From the NCBI RefSeq assembly GCF_040802235.1, contig NC_133167.1:101232001-101296000 (forward strand): DNA of 64,000 bases, read 5' to 3'. This DNA is from Manis javanica. Its lineage: Eukaryota; Chordata; Mammalia; Pholidota; Manidae. Of this stretch, positions 47,505-59,300 are shown one piece after another (within the stretch, counting starts at the first letter, position 1; every line of letters starts with the position of its first letter). Below the pieces are notes generated by a model that saw only the letters and a program-made list of their open reading frames with translations, did no database searches and had not been told where the DNA came from. The position numbers and the translations under genes are program-made.

Positions 47505-47735
47505 AGTGAAGACGCAGCACAGACAGACTTGGGTGTGTATTCTCTATATACCCTTACTCAACTGTGTGGCTTTAGACAGGTTATATAATCTCTCTGAGCC
47601 TCAGTTTCTTCATCTGTAAACTGGGAATATCAATACCTAGTACATGGGGTTGTTCCAATAATGAAGAATTGATTAATAAGATAGGTTTAGTATAGGGCCT
47701 GGCATGTAGTGAGCATTTATTAAGAGGTGCGTGTT
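47505..47735 (+). repeat. MIR SINE, sense
   Basis: 'tcaactgtgtggctttagac', 'ctctctgagcctcagtttct', 'catctgtaaactgggaat' and 'gggcctggcatgtagtgag'. Confidence 0.85.
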
Positions 47736-49320
47736 GATCACTGAAGTAGACTAAAAGTAAAATTATTGGAATGTAAAAGATGAAAGGCTTGTGAGTTTAG
47801 AATGCTAACATGGGAAGTGATGTTTGGGCTTTGCGGAGGGGTGGAACATAGCTCACTTTGATTCCGGATCCTTTTATTTAGTTTCAAAACCGAATGAAAA
47901 TCTTTCAGCATATTCATCCCAGAAAACATGAATTGACACCAAAGCCCTCAGTTTTCCCATGCTGCCATTTTAAGTGCTGGGCTAGTTGGTTCCAGGTCAG
48001 AGGCCCCATTCATTTGCTTCCTTCCGATAGCAGAGAGCAGATGTACACCCTTTGCGCTGACGGTCTACTCACCAGGGTTCTTTTATTTTCTCCTGAGGTT
48101 GTTGCTTTGGATAACAAGAGAGATGTTAGATTCCAGCAAAGCTTTGTAAACCCCCTGTCCCCACTGCACCATAAGCATTACCACGTTCTGATCCCCTCTG
48201 ATAAACCATCATCATTTTCTTGCTATGTGTGTTTTTCAGAAAAGCACTAATTTTGAAATAGATTGTGGATCTGGTCATTCTATGACATCATGTCTGGTTT
48301 TAGCATCTTTTGAGGAAACATTTATAGTCACGAAGCAAAGTAGATTTCATATAGAAAAAAGATGAAGGTCGTATGTTTGAGGTTTTTCTTTCGGGTCTTT
48401 CTGCTTCCTGTAGTATCTGACTCCAGCCAGTTATAATGTTTCATGTTTATTTAAGGTGTGGGCAGATTGTGAAAAAATAGACAGTTGGCTACAGCTTTCT
48501 GAGCTCCAGTTTTGCTTCTTGATTTCTGCTTTGCCCTGTGATGAAAAAGAAAGGAGGGGGGAGAGCTATGTTTAACCATGATAGGTTCTTTCAGCCATTC
48601 CTTTTCTGATGCCAGGTCATTTTGCAGATACAGAGGACTGTGGAATTTGGAGTAACCTTTTTTTTGAGTGTCATCCAATTCAGGATGGTTGGACTTCAGT
48701 TGGGAACAGTGGTCACCTCGACCTTCCTTCAAGATTACAAGATAATTTCTTGTCTAAATGCTAGGGATGGCTCATAAAAGAAACACTGTTCTGTTCTGTT
48801 TCCAAAGTGGGAAAAACACTCATTTAAACTGAATTATTCCTTGTTCTCTTGTGCATTTTGTTTTAGACATGTTCATAATAAGCAATTAAAGCAGTACTTT
48901 CAAATATTATTTTCAAATTAAGGATAATTGAATGCCAGTTTGATTAATGCTAAATTGAGACAAATTGATGTCCTGTCCAAAGCATTAGAATATCTTGAAA
49001 AATCCTTCCCTCGTAGGAATAGCCTATGATAAAATTGAATATGACTTCACACTTGAATTTGTTTTATTTTAGTGGTGGGATGTCCAAATCTGTATTCTTT
49101 CTGGTAATCAAAGCATCTGGCACAGATGAAAACCTCACCTCCCATTATTAACAGTATTTTGCAGCCCCAAATCTTTCACTGTACAACCTAGGGGGTGCCG
49201 TTCACATCATTCTGTGTTTTTTTGCATGAAGGGGCCATGATTATTTATTCCCGTCAGTTTCTTTAAAGATGGAAAGGAGAATAATTGAGGTTGTTTTTAT
49301 ACATTGCTCTTCTCATTCCT
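47736..49320. other. Intergenic, nothing recognised
   Basis: No gene. A plus-strand frame of 118 codons (47894-48250) has no recognisable protein content. Confidence 0.5.
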
Positions 49321-49329
49321 GAGATATGA

Positions 49330-49630
49330 CAGTGTGGTCACTTTAGAGTAAACCCTAGATTCCTGCCATCATACAATCAGTGGCCTTTGCGGATGGCTTT
49401 TTCACTTAACATTTTCAAGGTACATTCATGTTGCAGCATGCGTCAGTTTTTTATTCCTTTTTATAGCTGAATTATATTATATGACTATACCACACTTTGT
49501 CTTTCCATTCATCTGTTGATGTTTATCTGGGTTGTGTCCACTTTTTTGGCTATTATGAAGGAAGCTGCTATGAGCACTTGTGTGCAAGTTTTTGTGTAGA
49601 TGTGTGTTTTCACTTCCCAATTCAAAGCAA
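49330..49630 (-). mobile_element. Old LINE-1 3' fragment, antisense
   Basis: 'aaggtacattcatgttgcag', 'cattcatctgttgatg' and 'gaagctgctatgagcact' are antisense L1 3'-region phrases. Confidence 0.65.
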
Positions 49631-49789
49631 TAAAATCGATATATTTTTAGCTAGGCTGACCAAAAAAAAAGAGATGACGCAAATTACCAACATCAGCAAC
49701 AAGAGTGGTGGTACCCCTACCAATATTGAAAGGAGTATAAGGAACATTGTGAACAATTTTACGTTAGTAAATCCAACAAGTTAGATGAA

Positions 49790-50690
49790 ATGGACAATTC
49801 TTCGAAAGATGCAAACAACCCAGTAAAAAAATGGGCAAAAGACTTGAACAGATGCTTCACCAGAAGAGTTTGCGTATGGCCAATAAGCACATGAAAAGAT
49901 GCTCAACTTCATTAGCCAGTGGGAAAATGCCAATTAAAATCACAGCGAGAACCCACCACTATTGGAATGGCAGAAGTATAAAATCTGATGTTATCCCAAG
50001 TGTTCGTTAGGATGTGGAAGATCTGGAACTCTCCTACACTGCTGGTGGGGGTGTGAACTCATACAACACACCCTGGGAAACAATCCTGTGGTTTCTTAAA
50101 AATGTAAATGTACACCTGCCATATGACCAAGCCATTCCATTCTAGGTACTTACCCAGAGTAAATGAGAGCACATGTCTATATAAAGACTTGTACATGAAT
50201 GTTTATAACAGCTTTATTTGTAATAGTCCCAAATTGGAAATAACCCAAGTGTCCATCAACAGGTGAGTAGATAAACGAACTGTGGTATAAATAATTCTCA
50301 GCAATAAAAGGGAATGAACTATTCATGCATGCTGCAGCATGGATAAATCTCAAAATTATTGCGTTGTGTAAAAGAAGTCCAACCAAAAAACAAAATTTCT
50401 GGAAAATGCAAATGAATATATAGTGACAGAAAGCAATTCAGTGGTCCCTGGAAGGAGGGGTAGGAAGGAGGGAATTCAAAGGGGCATGAGACAACTTTGG
50501 AAGATGATGGATATGTTCATTATCTTGAATGTGGTGATGGTTTCATGGGTATATGCCTATTTATTATTAAATCGTACATATGAACTATATGATAGTTGTA
50601 CTGTATAAAATAATTGTATATTATCAAATTGTATGAAATGCGTACAGTTCAAATATAGCCCAATAAACTTTTTAAATTTAAAAAGTAGCA
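49790..50690 (+). mobile_element. Old LINE-1 3' end, sense
   Basis: 'aaaaatgggcaaaagacttg', 'aagatgctcaacttcattag', 'ctcctacactgctggtgggg', 'ccaagtgtccatcaacaggt'. End of ORF2 and 3' UTR, degenerate. Confidence 0.8.
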
Positions 50691-51495
50691 AGAATAATGT
50701 AACATACATACATGCTCATCACTCAGATTCAGTCATTTTCAGCATTCTGCTATTCTCTCTCAAGGAGTTTTGCTGTAAAGGGGGCAGAGAAACAGGCTGT
50801 ACCTAGAAGGGCATGACTCAGGCAAGGATCAAGCATAAGATGGGATATGCTACAGCACGTTTATATGCTGATGAGAGGTGAGGACAAACGGAGGTAAAAG
50901 TAGAAGGAACCGACAGGCACTTGAGTGGGCAGGAAAGTCTGGGCTGGTGTCTGTGTAAAAGGGAGGCGTGGGCCTTGGAGAAGAACATAACTCATCCGTA
51001 ACAGGAGGGAAGACAAAGACAGGGACAGGATTTGCTTAATATGCCTCACTGGCTCTTTGTTAGCGATGATGATAGCATCAACAATTAGAGCAGTGAGAAT
51101 AGTTAGTAGGCCTTTGTATTCATTAAGAAAATGAGTCACCCAGACTCAGCAGTACTTGATTGTCTTTGATGAAGTTTACAGCCAGGACACCAATGAGTAT
51201 CTTGTAGTTACAGATTTCTAAGCATCTCCAGCTAAAAAAGGATCGTGCCTGCAACCTCAACTCTCCTTTGAAGCAATGCTCACTTAGTCTGCATAGGAGT
51301 AATCAGTTGATAGAGATGATGGAAAGTCCTCTGCCTATGTATTCCGTGTAAAATTACATTGCCATTCAAGGTTTTCAGTGTTAGTAGTATTTTCATAGAC
51401 ACAAACCTCTCTCCTTCCATTGTCCCCTGTTCCCTTGTCAGTACCAGCAACACCTCCACCATCATTACTTATGTATCAAAAAATAGCAGTAGCCA
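50691..51495. other. Intergenic, nothing recognised
   Basis: No gene or clear repeat. Confidence 0.5.
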
Positions 51496-51499
51496 TCCT

Positions 51500-51690
51500 T
51501 TATGAAGCGGTGCTAGACTCTGTCTTCCCACCCTCAGGGGTAGGTGTGCTATTAGCCCCAGTTAATAGTTGTGGAATGAGGCTTACAAAGGTTAGGTAAT
51601 TGCCCAATGTCACATCTCGTAAGTATCAGAACCAGAATTAAAGTCCAAGTCTATAGAACTCCAAAGTTCTTGACTTAACAAGAATTGCAT
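51500..51690 (-). repeat. MIR SINE, antisense
   Basis: 'gaggcttacaaaggttaggt', 'aattgcccaatgtcacatct' and 'cagaaccagaattaaagtcc'. Confidence 0.7.
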
Positions 51691-51849
51691 GTTACTAGCC
51701 CCCCACCCTGATTATGAATGAGATGTTTTACTGGCAAGAGCAGATATACGCATATTTCCCTTAATTCTAATTTATTGTCAGGACTTTTGACAATAATAAA
51801 GGAACTGAGAAGAATGAAAACAAGTCACAGTTCCAACATCCTGTTGCAG

Positions 51850-52175
51850 CAACTGTTTTCATTTTGCTCCATTTCCTTTCGATCCTTATCCATATGTACA
51901 TGTTTTACATAGCTGTAGATGCCATTTTGTATTCTGCTTTTATGGCTAATATTATACTTGACATTTTCCTGTTGCTTTTTGGTCCTTGATGGATACATAA
52001 GATTCCATTTTGTTGAAGTGCCATGATTAGTTAACCAGCCCCCACAATGGACAAAGTTGTTTCCAGTTTTTGAGTTTTGCAAACTCTGCTACAGCAAATA
52101 GTTTGATCCCACCCCTACACATACACCTTTTGTAATTTTTTCTAAAGAATAAGTTCCCAGGAGTGAGATTACCAA
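51850..52175 (-). mobile_element. Old LINE-1 3' fragment, antisense
   Basis: 'ttccattttgttgaagtgcc', 'gacaaagttgtttccagttt' and 'agaataagttcccaggagtg' resemble old antisense L1 3' UTR. Confidence 0.5.
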
Positions 52176-52179
52176 ACAA

Positions 52180-52560
52180 GAATTTTGGACATGTTGATGG
52201 CTTTGATATTTTAAAGAGAGTGAAACTAGGAAACTTCGTACCTTTGATGATGGTAGGTAAATTTCATAACTGGCAAGAACAGATTAGCTGCATTAATTAC
52301 TGTTTAGGAGGATGCAAATTAAAGACAAATAGGGAGTGATTGCTCATGGGTACAAGGTTTCTTTTTAGGGCAATGGGCGATGAAAAGTTCTGGAATTAGA
52401 CAGTGGTGATGGTTGCACAGCTTTGTAAATAGACTAAAAGACACTGAATCAAATGTATACTTGAAAAGAGTGGATTTTATGGTAAGTGAATTCTCTCTCC
52501 CAAAAGCTGATATAAATATTTAAAGACAAAGTTTAAGCTATTTATTCCAGGTAATAGGTT
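52180..52560 (+). mobile_element. Old LINE-1 3' UTR fragment, sense
   Basis: 'gggagtgattgctcatgggt', 'cagtggtgatggttgcacag', 'ctaaaagacactgaatcaaa'. Confidence 0.65.
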
Positions 52561-52604
52561 CAACCATTGCTATCGGAGTGTTTTATACTTATTCTTATAT
52601 TTGG

Positions 52605-53250
52605 AAGCCGCATAGCATAGTGCTGAAGAGCATCAGACTGCCCGGGCTTGGTTCGCGGCCTTGCCACGTAGCCGCCATGTGAGTCCTGGCCAGTGCTGTA
52701 GGTCGGGGCCTCCGGAAGCTGACACGGAGACAGAGTTCGGGGTGCAGTATGTTATTAAGGATCAGCACCTATGAAGGCAGGGCAGAAGTAAGACCGGGTG
52801 CAGGAAGTGGGACTGATGCAGCTCAGCCCACCCTGCAGGGAGCTCTGAACTGGCAGCGTCTGCACTGGCTGAATGGCCAGGCCTTCAGACCCCACACCCC
52901 ACACAGAAACCTGACTGCGTAGCCCGGGAGGGCAGGACCTCCAGCCAGGGTGCTGGGCGTCGGTGGCCGACCCTGCGGGAGCTGACAATGGAAGTTCGGC
53001 CACTCTCCTCTGCTCCCCACAGGCGGGCAACCTGAGCAGGCACCTGGGTGGCACCTCTCCACGTCTGCCACAGCAGGTGGCTTTAAGCTCTTCTGCTTCG
53101 ATTTCCTCACCTGTCAAATTGAGATAATAATAGTATCTACTCTTAGGATTTTTAGAGAATTAAATGAGATAATGCATATGAAAAACGTAGAAGAGAGCTT
53201 GTCATCTGATAAATGTTCAAAAAATACTAGCCATTATTATTTTTTTATTA
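52605..53250 (+). repeat. MIR SINE, sense, split by a GC-rich insertion
   Basis: The left part (52605-52696) has 'catagcatagtgctgaagag' and 'cagactgcccgggcttggtt'. The right part (53073-53250) resumes with 'gctttaagctcttctgc', 'tttcctcacctgtcaaattg' and 'gagataataatagtatctac'. Together they make one nearly complete MIR with 376 bp inserted in the middle. Confidence 0.85.
52697..53072 (-). mobile_element. Solo-LTR-like GC-rich insertion
   Basis: 376 bp, much more GC-rich than its surroundings. On the minus strand it begins TGTGGC and ends CCTACA, i.e. TG...CA as LTRs do. A degenerate AATAA-type signal (ttattaagg on +) lies about 55 bp before its 3' end. It splits a MIR cleanly. The flanking hexamers (cagtgc, gcaggt) do not match, so a target-site duplication is not shown. 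The 120-codon minus frame across it is not protein-like. It could instead be another GC-rich retroelement. Confidence 0.55.
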
Positions 53251-53930
53251 CTCTCCTGACTAATATTGTCAGTTTTGCCCAGACCATGCCAAAGAATTAT
53301 GATGCAGCATATATACTGAGAAGGCTCTAAAGGCTTTTAAAAACTATAGAATTTATGTTTTAGAACAGTTTTAGGTTCACAGAAAAACTGATTTACAGTG
53401 GCAAGGGCAGAAAGTTACTCAGGAAAAGCAGACACCAGATTTGGCAGGTGAAATGGGAAAAGCACAAAAAAAAAAAAAAAAGGAGAGAGAGCCAGCAAAG
53501 GCTGTGTTTGAAGAGAGAATTTTGTTGTTTTGTCTTGGTCAGGGTGGTTGACACAAGGCAGAAAAAGATCGGAGGTGGTTACATGCTGTCATCAATAGCG
53601 CTTTGGGCAGATACATGCTGGGTGTGGAGGATATTACAGACCTTTTGTCATGTGTTATAAATGTAATCATCCATCATTTTCAAAAGGTGATATAAAGAAG
53701 ATTTAAGCTGGTTTTAAATTATTTTTGGCTATAATATCTTTATGTTTATATTACTCTCCATCTTGCAGGTGAGAAATTAGAGGCTCAAAGTGGCCGCAAT
53801 GTAACAAATGTATATTACTTTATGATAAGTAGTATCTATTACTTATGACTTCTCTTTTTGAGGCAGGCCATGAAGCAACACAGCAGTCTTATTTTACGTT
53901 AGTATGTTATGATTATTGTGATATATATGT
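53251..53930. other. Intergenic, nothing recognised
   Basis: A poly-A run of 16 lies at about 53466-53481. No gene. Confidence 0.5.
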
Positions 53931-53934
53931 ACAG

Positions 53935-54245
53935 GTTTAATAAATGTGCTATAAATACACAGGTTTAATAAATGCTATGTACCAGGCACTGTGCAAGTTG
54001 CCTTATCAACATTATTTCACTTAATCCTGAAGACAAATCCAAGATAAAAGGTAAGTAGTGTTATTACTATTCCATTTTACAGAAGAGAAAACTATAATTC
54101 AGAGAGGTTGGGTAACGTACTCAGAGCTCTTGAATGAATTTGTACATAGGTTTTTCATGGCAGAATGTACTCTTCTAACTATTATGTTACACTGCTGCCA
54201 CTCTGAGCCTCAAATTTCTCACTTGCAAGACAGAGAGTAGTTCCT
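53935..54245 (-). repeat. MIR SINE, antisense
   Basis: 'gctatgtaccaggcactgtg', 'ttccattttacagaagagaa' and 'attcagagaggttgggtaac'. Confidence 0.8.
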
Positions 54246-55435
54246 AACTCATAAAATCATTCTGAAGATTAAGTAAAATCATTGTAACTAATGGAGGGCT
54301 TTATTTTGATCGTCTTTTGTCTATTACCATGCTTGCACAAAGAAGAGATTCAGTAAGAGCTCTGTCATTTTATGACTAAGCATATTCCATGCTGACTCTA
54401 GGTTTTGTGCAAGACAAGTTTGAGTTAATAATCACTGTGCCATGACTGGAGATGCAAAGATGAATGAAACAATCTTTGCTCTAAGGAGCTCATACTTCTG
54501 TGGGTTAAAAACACACAAAGACACCATTCCCATATATTATGGTTAAGTCCAGTTATAGGAGAAGTACAGCTGTACAGTCTGCCTGAAAGCCGTTTTAAGG
54601 ATTATTTGGAGTCCAGACGGCAGGTGAGAAGAAAAGGGTAGGCATACGAAGGCAAGACACAGTTTGGGGAGTGGAAAACCACTGGCATTCGGTGTCTGTC
54701 ACTGAGGCATAAAATGCTGGGCAAGAAGTGGCAAGCAGTGAAGTTGGAGAGGTAAGCATCCCGTGTGTCATGTGGAAAAACTTGAACTTCGGCTTGTCAG
54801 TCACTGTTCCAAAACACCTTTTTCCCCACGCTCTTCAAATTTTTGCCGTATCTGTTGTCTCTGTAATATTACTTAATATTAAAATCAGCTCACTTTTTAC
54901 TTAATCTGGGCCTAAGCAATAATATCCCTGAAATACAGTTTTGTTATGCTAGTTGCATTTTTCTACTACACTTTACAATAAATGCATTACAGTTAAAAAT
55001 GTGGAAAATATTTATCCATGAATCGCTTAAAATCATTTCCGATACCACCAAGGGTCCATGTATCACACTTGTCAGGTAAGCAGTGGGGAGTCCTTGAAGG
55101 GTTTTCAGCAGAGAAATAATAGAGCTAGTCTTACTTTCTTTACAAAAAATAGGAACTCAGAAATTTTACTTAGGAGAAGAATAATCAAGTAGGCATTTTT
55201 CATTACAAAATGTCCTAAGATTTAGGGTTTATATCCCCACCTCTAGTCTCTGGATCCCAGACAAAAGCTGGTTTGCCAAGTTAAACCACAATACTTCTTT
55301 TAAGAAAGTCCAAATGAAGCATTTGTTTATTTTTACAAACAAAAACAAAGCATTGTGGATAAACCAGCCTTTATGATTTTGTGATCGTAATTGTTTTTTA
55401 TTGTAAGAGTTTTTTCCTTTTCTCTTAATTTTATT
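54246..55435. other. Intergenic, nothing recognised
   Basis: Contains a MIR/L2-like scrap near 54430-54500 ('atgactggagatgcaaag', 'ctaaggagctcatacttc'). No gene. Confidence 0.45.
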
Positions 55436-55439
55436 CAAT

Positions 55440-58400
55440 TTTGTTTATAATCATGCTTACAAAGCAAAATCTATAAAACAATATATATTCAGAGGAATCT
55501 AGTTTCTCCCCTTCACCTCTACTTGGTTCCCTCCATCCATCCTACAGGGAATACTTTTGTTTATTTATTTTGTGGTTTGTCCTTCCATCTGAAAACGTTT
55601 ATAAGATGTATTTCTACCTTGCTTTATTCACATAGCAATATATAGAGATACTCTGCATTTCAAGTGTCATTTTGAGACAAAAGTATGGAATGCAGAAATT
55701 CATATACTGTAAGTTTCTAGATCCCTTGAAATGAAACCATAAATCAATAACAGAAAAATATATGGAAAATACTTCAAATATTTGAATATTAATCAACACC
55801 TTTCTAAATCACCACTGTTAAAGAAGAAATCACAAAAAAATGAGGAAATATAATTTGAATGAAATTGATGACACCTCTAATTTCTAGGATACAGCTAAAG
55901 CAGGATGTATAGGGAAATTTATAGCATTAAAAGCTTATATTGAAAAGGGAGGAAATTCTCAAATTGTTAACCTAAACTTTCACCTTAAAAAACCCCCAAA
56001 ATAAGTACAAATTAAACCCTAAGCAAGCAGAAGGAAATGAATAATAAAAGCAAAAGCAGAAATCAACGCACTAGAAATGGGGAAAAGAGAAAATTAAAAA
56101 AGACAAAAAGCTGTTTCTTTGAAAAGATCATTAAAATTGATAAATCTGTACCAAAACTGATAAAGCAGGAGAACAACAACAATAAAAAAGACATAACTGA
56201 GCAATATTAGGACTGAAAGAGGGACATCACTACAAGTCCAACAGGTATTAAAAGGGTAACAGGGGACCATTGTGGTCAATTTTTTTAACAATAAGTTTGA
56301 TAGTTTAGATTAATAGATGCATTCCTTGGAAAACCCAAACTACCAAACCTCACTCAAGAAGAAACAGGTAACCTGAATAGCCTTCTATTAAAGGAATTGA
56401 GTTAAAGAAATTGGATTTGTATTTGAAAACTCTTCCCAAAGAAATTCCAAACTAGATGACTTCAGTGGCAAATTTTACCAATTGTTTAAGATATAAACAG
56501 TATCAATCCTACACAAACTCTTCCAGAAAACAGTCTTAACTTTGCACCGAAACAAGAAAATGACACATAGAAGAAAAAAATAACTATAGATTATATGGAG
56601 ATTATATATATGAGATTATATTCTTCATCAACACAGATGCAAAGATCCTTAACAAAAAATTAGGAAACAGAATCCAGCAACATTAAAAGCACTAATATTT
56701 GTGATCAAGTAGGGTTTATCCAAGGAATGCATGGCTCTTTAAATGATTGAAAATCAATCAATGTAATTCATCATACTGATAGATGCTAAAAGATAAACCA
56801 TATGATAATATCAGTAGATGCAGAAAAGACATTTTACAACATTTAGCATCAATTCATGATAAAAAAAATTCTTGGTAAGAGAAGGAATAGATTATAGCCT
56901 CCTTAATCTGAAAAGGGGCACCTTTGAAAAATTTGCAGGTTATATCATACTTAATGGTCAAAATCTAAATGCTTTATCCCTAGGATGAAGGCAAAGCAAA
57001 GGTGTCGGTTTTCACCACTGTTTATTTAATATTGTATTAGAAGTCCTGCCCAGTATCTTAAAGCAAGAAAATTATATAAAATGCATGTCAATTTGGAAGA
57101 ATGAAATAATAATGTGTTTAGGTTATGCAATCATTTGCATTAAAAATTCCAAGTAATCTACAAAAAAAACTTCTAGAGCACATAAGTGAGTTTATCAAGA
57201 TCACAGGTTATAAAGTTATAAATTGGCTATTTAAATAGAAAAATCATTTATAATATCATCAAAAAATGAAACACTTAGGAATAAATTTAACAACAGAAAT
57301 GTAAGACATACATGGAAAACTACAAAACATTGCTGAAATTAAAGAATAACAATATTCATGGATTAGAAAACTCAGTTTTGTTAAGATACCAATGCTCTCC
57401 AAATTGATCAGTAGATTCAATACAGTCCCAATCAAAATCCTAGGAAGTCTTTTGTCAAAATCAGCAAGCTGATTTTATATCAAATGCAAAAGACCTAGAA
57501 TAGACAAAATGACTTTGAAAAGAAGGAACAGTTTGAGAACTTAGGTTACCTAATTCAAGACTTATTATAAAGCTCCAGTATTTAAGACAATGTGGTATTG
57601 GTATAAAGATAAGATACATAGATCAATAGAGCATATTATAGAGACCTGAGGTAGAGCTATACGTATGGTCGATTAATTTTGATAAGGGTACCAAAATAAG
57701 GACACCGACATAATATAATTGGGAAAGGATAGTCTTTTCAGTAAATGGTGTTCAAACAACTGGACCGCCATAGCTAAAAGAATGAATCTTGGTCCTTCCC
57801 CTGCACCATATGTAAGTTAACTCAGAATATATCATAGGCCTAAATACAAGAGCTAAAACTACAAAACATCTAGAAGGAAATGTAGGAGAAAAATTTTATG
57901 ACCTTGGCGTAGACAAAGATTTCTTAGATAAGAAAGAAAAAGCAGGAATCATAAAAGAAAAGAAATCAATAAACTGCACTAATCATAATGAGAACTGCTC
58001 TTTGAAAGACACTGTGAAGAAAATGAAAACTCAGGCCATAGATTTGGAGAAAATATTTGCAAAACACATCTGATAAAGGACTTGTATGTAGAATATAAAA
58101 CTCTCAAAATTCAATAATCAAAAGGTAAACTACCAAATTTAAAAGATGAGTAAAAGATGTGAATAGATATTTCACTAAAGAAGATAAATGGATAGCAAAT
58201 AAGTACATGAAATAGATGCCTATCATTACTAGGCCTTAGAATCCATAATGAGATATCATATATACATATTAGCATAGCTAAAATTTAAGACTGGCAATAC
58301 TAAGTGCTGATAAAGGTGTAGATTAACTGGAACTCTCATTAACTGATGGTTGGTATGCAAAATTACATATGGCCACTTTAAAAAACAGTTTGAGAGATTG

Positions 58401-59035
58401 TTATAAAGTCAACCACACACATGCATTTTCTATATGACCCACAAAACCATTCTTATGTATTGGTTTAATCAAGAGAAAGAAGACGTGTTCATACAAAGAG
58501 CTATATGTGAATGTTTATAAAAGCTTTATTCATAGTACCCCAAACTGGAAAAAAAACCTCAAATATCCCTCATCTAGTGAACGGATAAACCAACAGTGAT
58601 AACATCCACGCAGAGGAAAACTACACAGCTATAAAAATAGCAGTATTGATATTCACAACAACATGGAGAAAACCAAAAGCTTTATGTTAAGGGAAAGTAG
58701 CCAGACACCAAAAGTTACATACTATATTATTCCATCTGTATTACATTCTTAAAAATGCAAAACTATAGAGGGGAAAAAATAAGATCAGTAATTGCTATAG
58801 TCTGGAACTAGGGAAGGAGATTGACTGTAAAGGGTCAAGAAGAACTTTTTGGGGTGATGGAGATGTTCTATAGCTTGATTATGGTGGTGGTTACACAACC
58901 ATATACATTTGCCAAAACTTCTCAGATGTTACTTAAAAGGGGTGAGTTTTATTTTTGTATATTAAATCTTTACGCACTTGACTTTAAAAAGTATAATAAA
59001 GGTAAAAAAGGAACTGGGAAATAAAACATGAAAGC
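55440..59035 (+). mobile_element. Old LINE-1, sense, about 3.4 kb of ORF2 and 3' UTR
   Basis: Runs from the endonuclease/RT linker ('agctaaagcaggatgtatag', 'aaagcttatattgaaaag') through the RT region ('ggatgaaggcaaagcaaagg', degraded) to the 3' UTR ('gtggtggttacacaaccata', 'gcacttgactttaaaaagt', an AATAAA-like tail). Dense with stops, with no frame above about 75 codons. The left edge (55.44-55.65 kb) is uncertain. Confidence 0.8.
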
Positions 59036-59099
59036 AGAGAGACCAATAAGAAGAAAGAAGAAAGGGTGAGGCTTAAACTAGTGCAGTTATTGCTAAATT

Positions 59100-59300
59100 A
59101 GAGGCACAGGGTTTAAGAACACTGGTCTTTGGAATCAGACAGACTCCAGCCTGAATACTGGGCTTTGCCATATACTAGTTGTGGGAACTTGGGCAAGTCA
59201 TTTAACCTCTGTAGTCCTGTTTTTTCATCTGTAAAATAGGGGTGGTGAGAACAGTATCCATGTATGAATACTTAGTGTGATATAAGCAGAGGAGGTCACT
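59100..59300 (+). repeat. MIR SINE, sense
   Basis: 'ctttggaatcagacagactc', 'gtgggaacttgggcaagtca', 'tttaacctctgtagtcctg' and 'catctgtaaaataggggtgg'. Confidence 0.85.

Noticed and set aside
52755..53117. 120-codon minus-strand frame
   Set aside because: It coincides with the GC-rich solo-LTR-like insertion and has no protein-like content.
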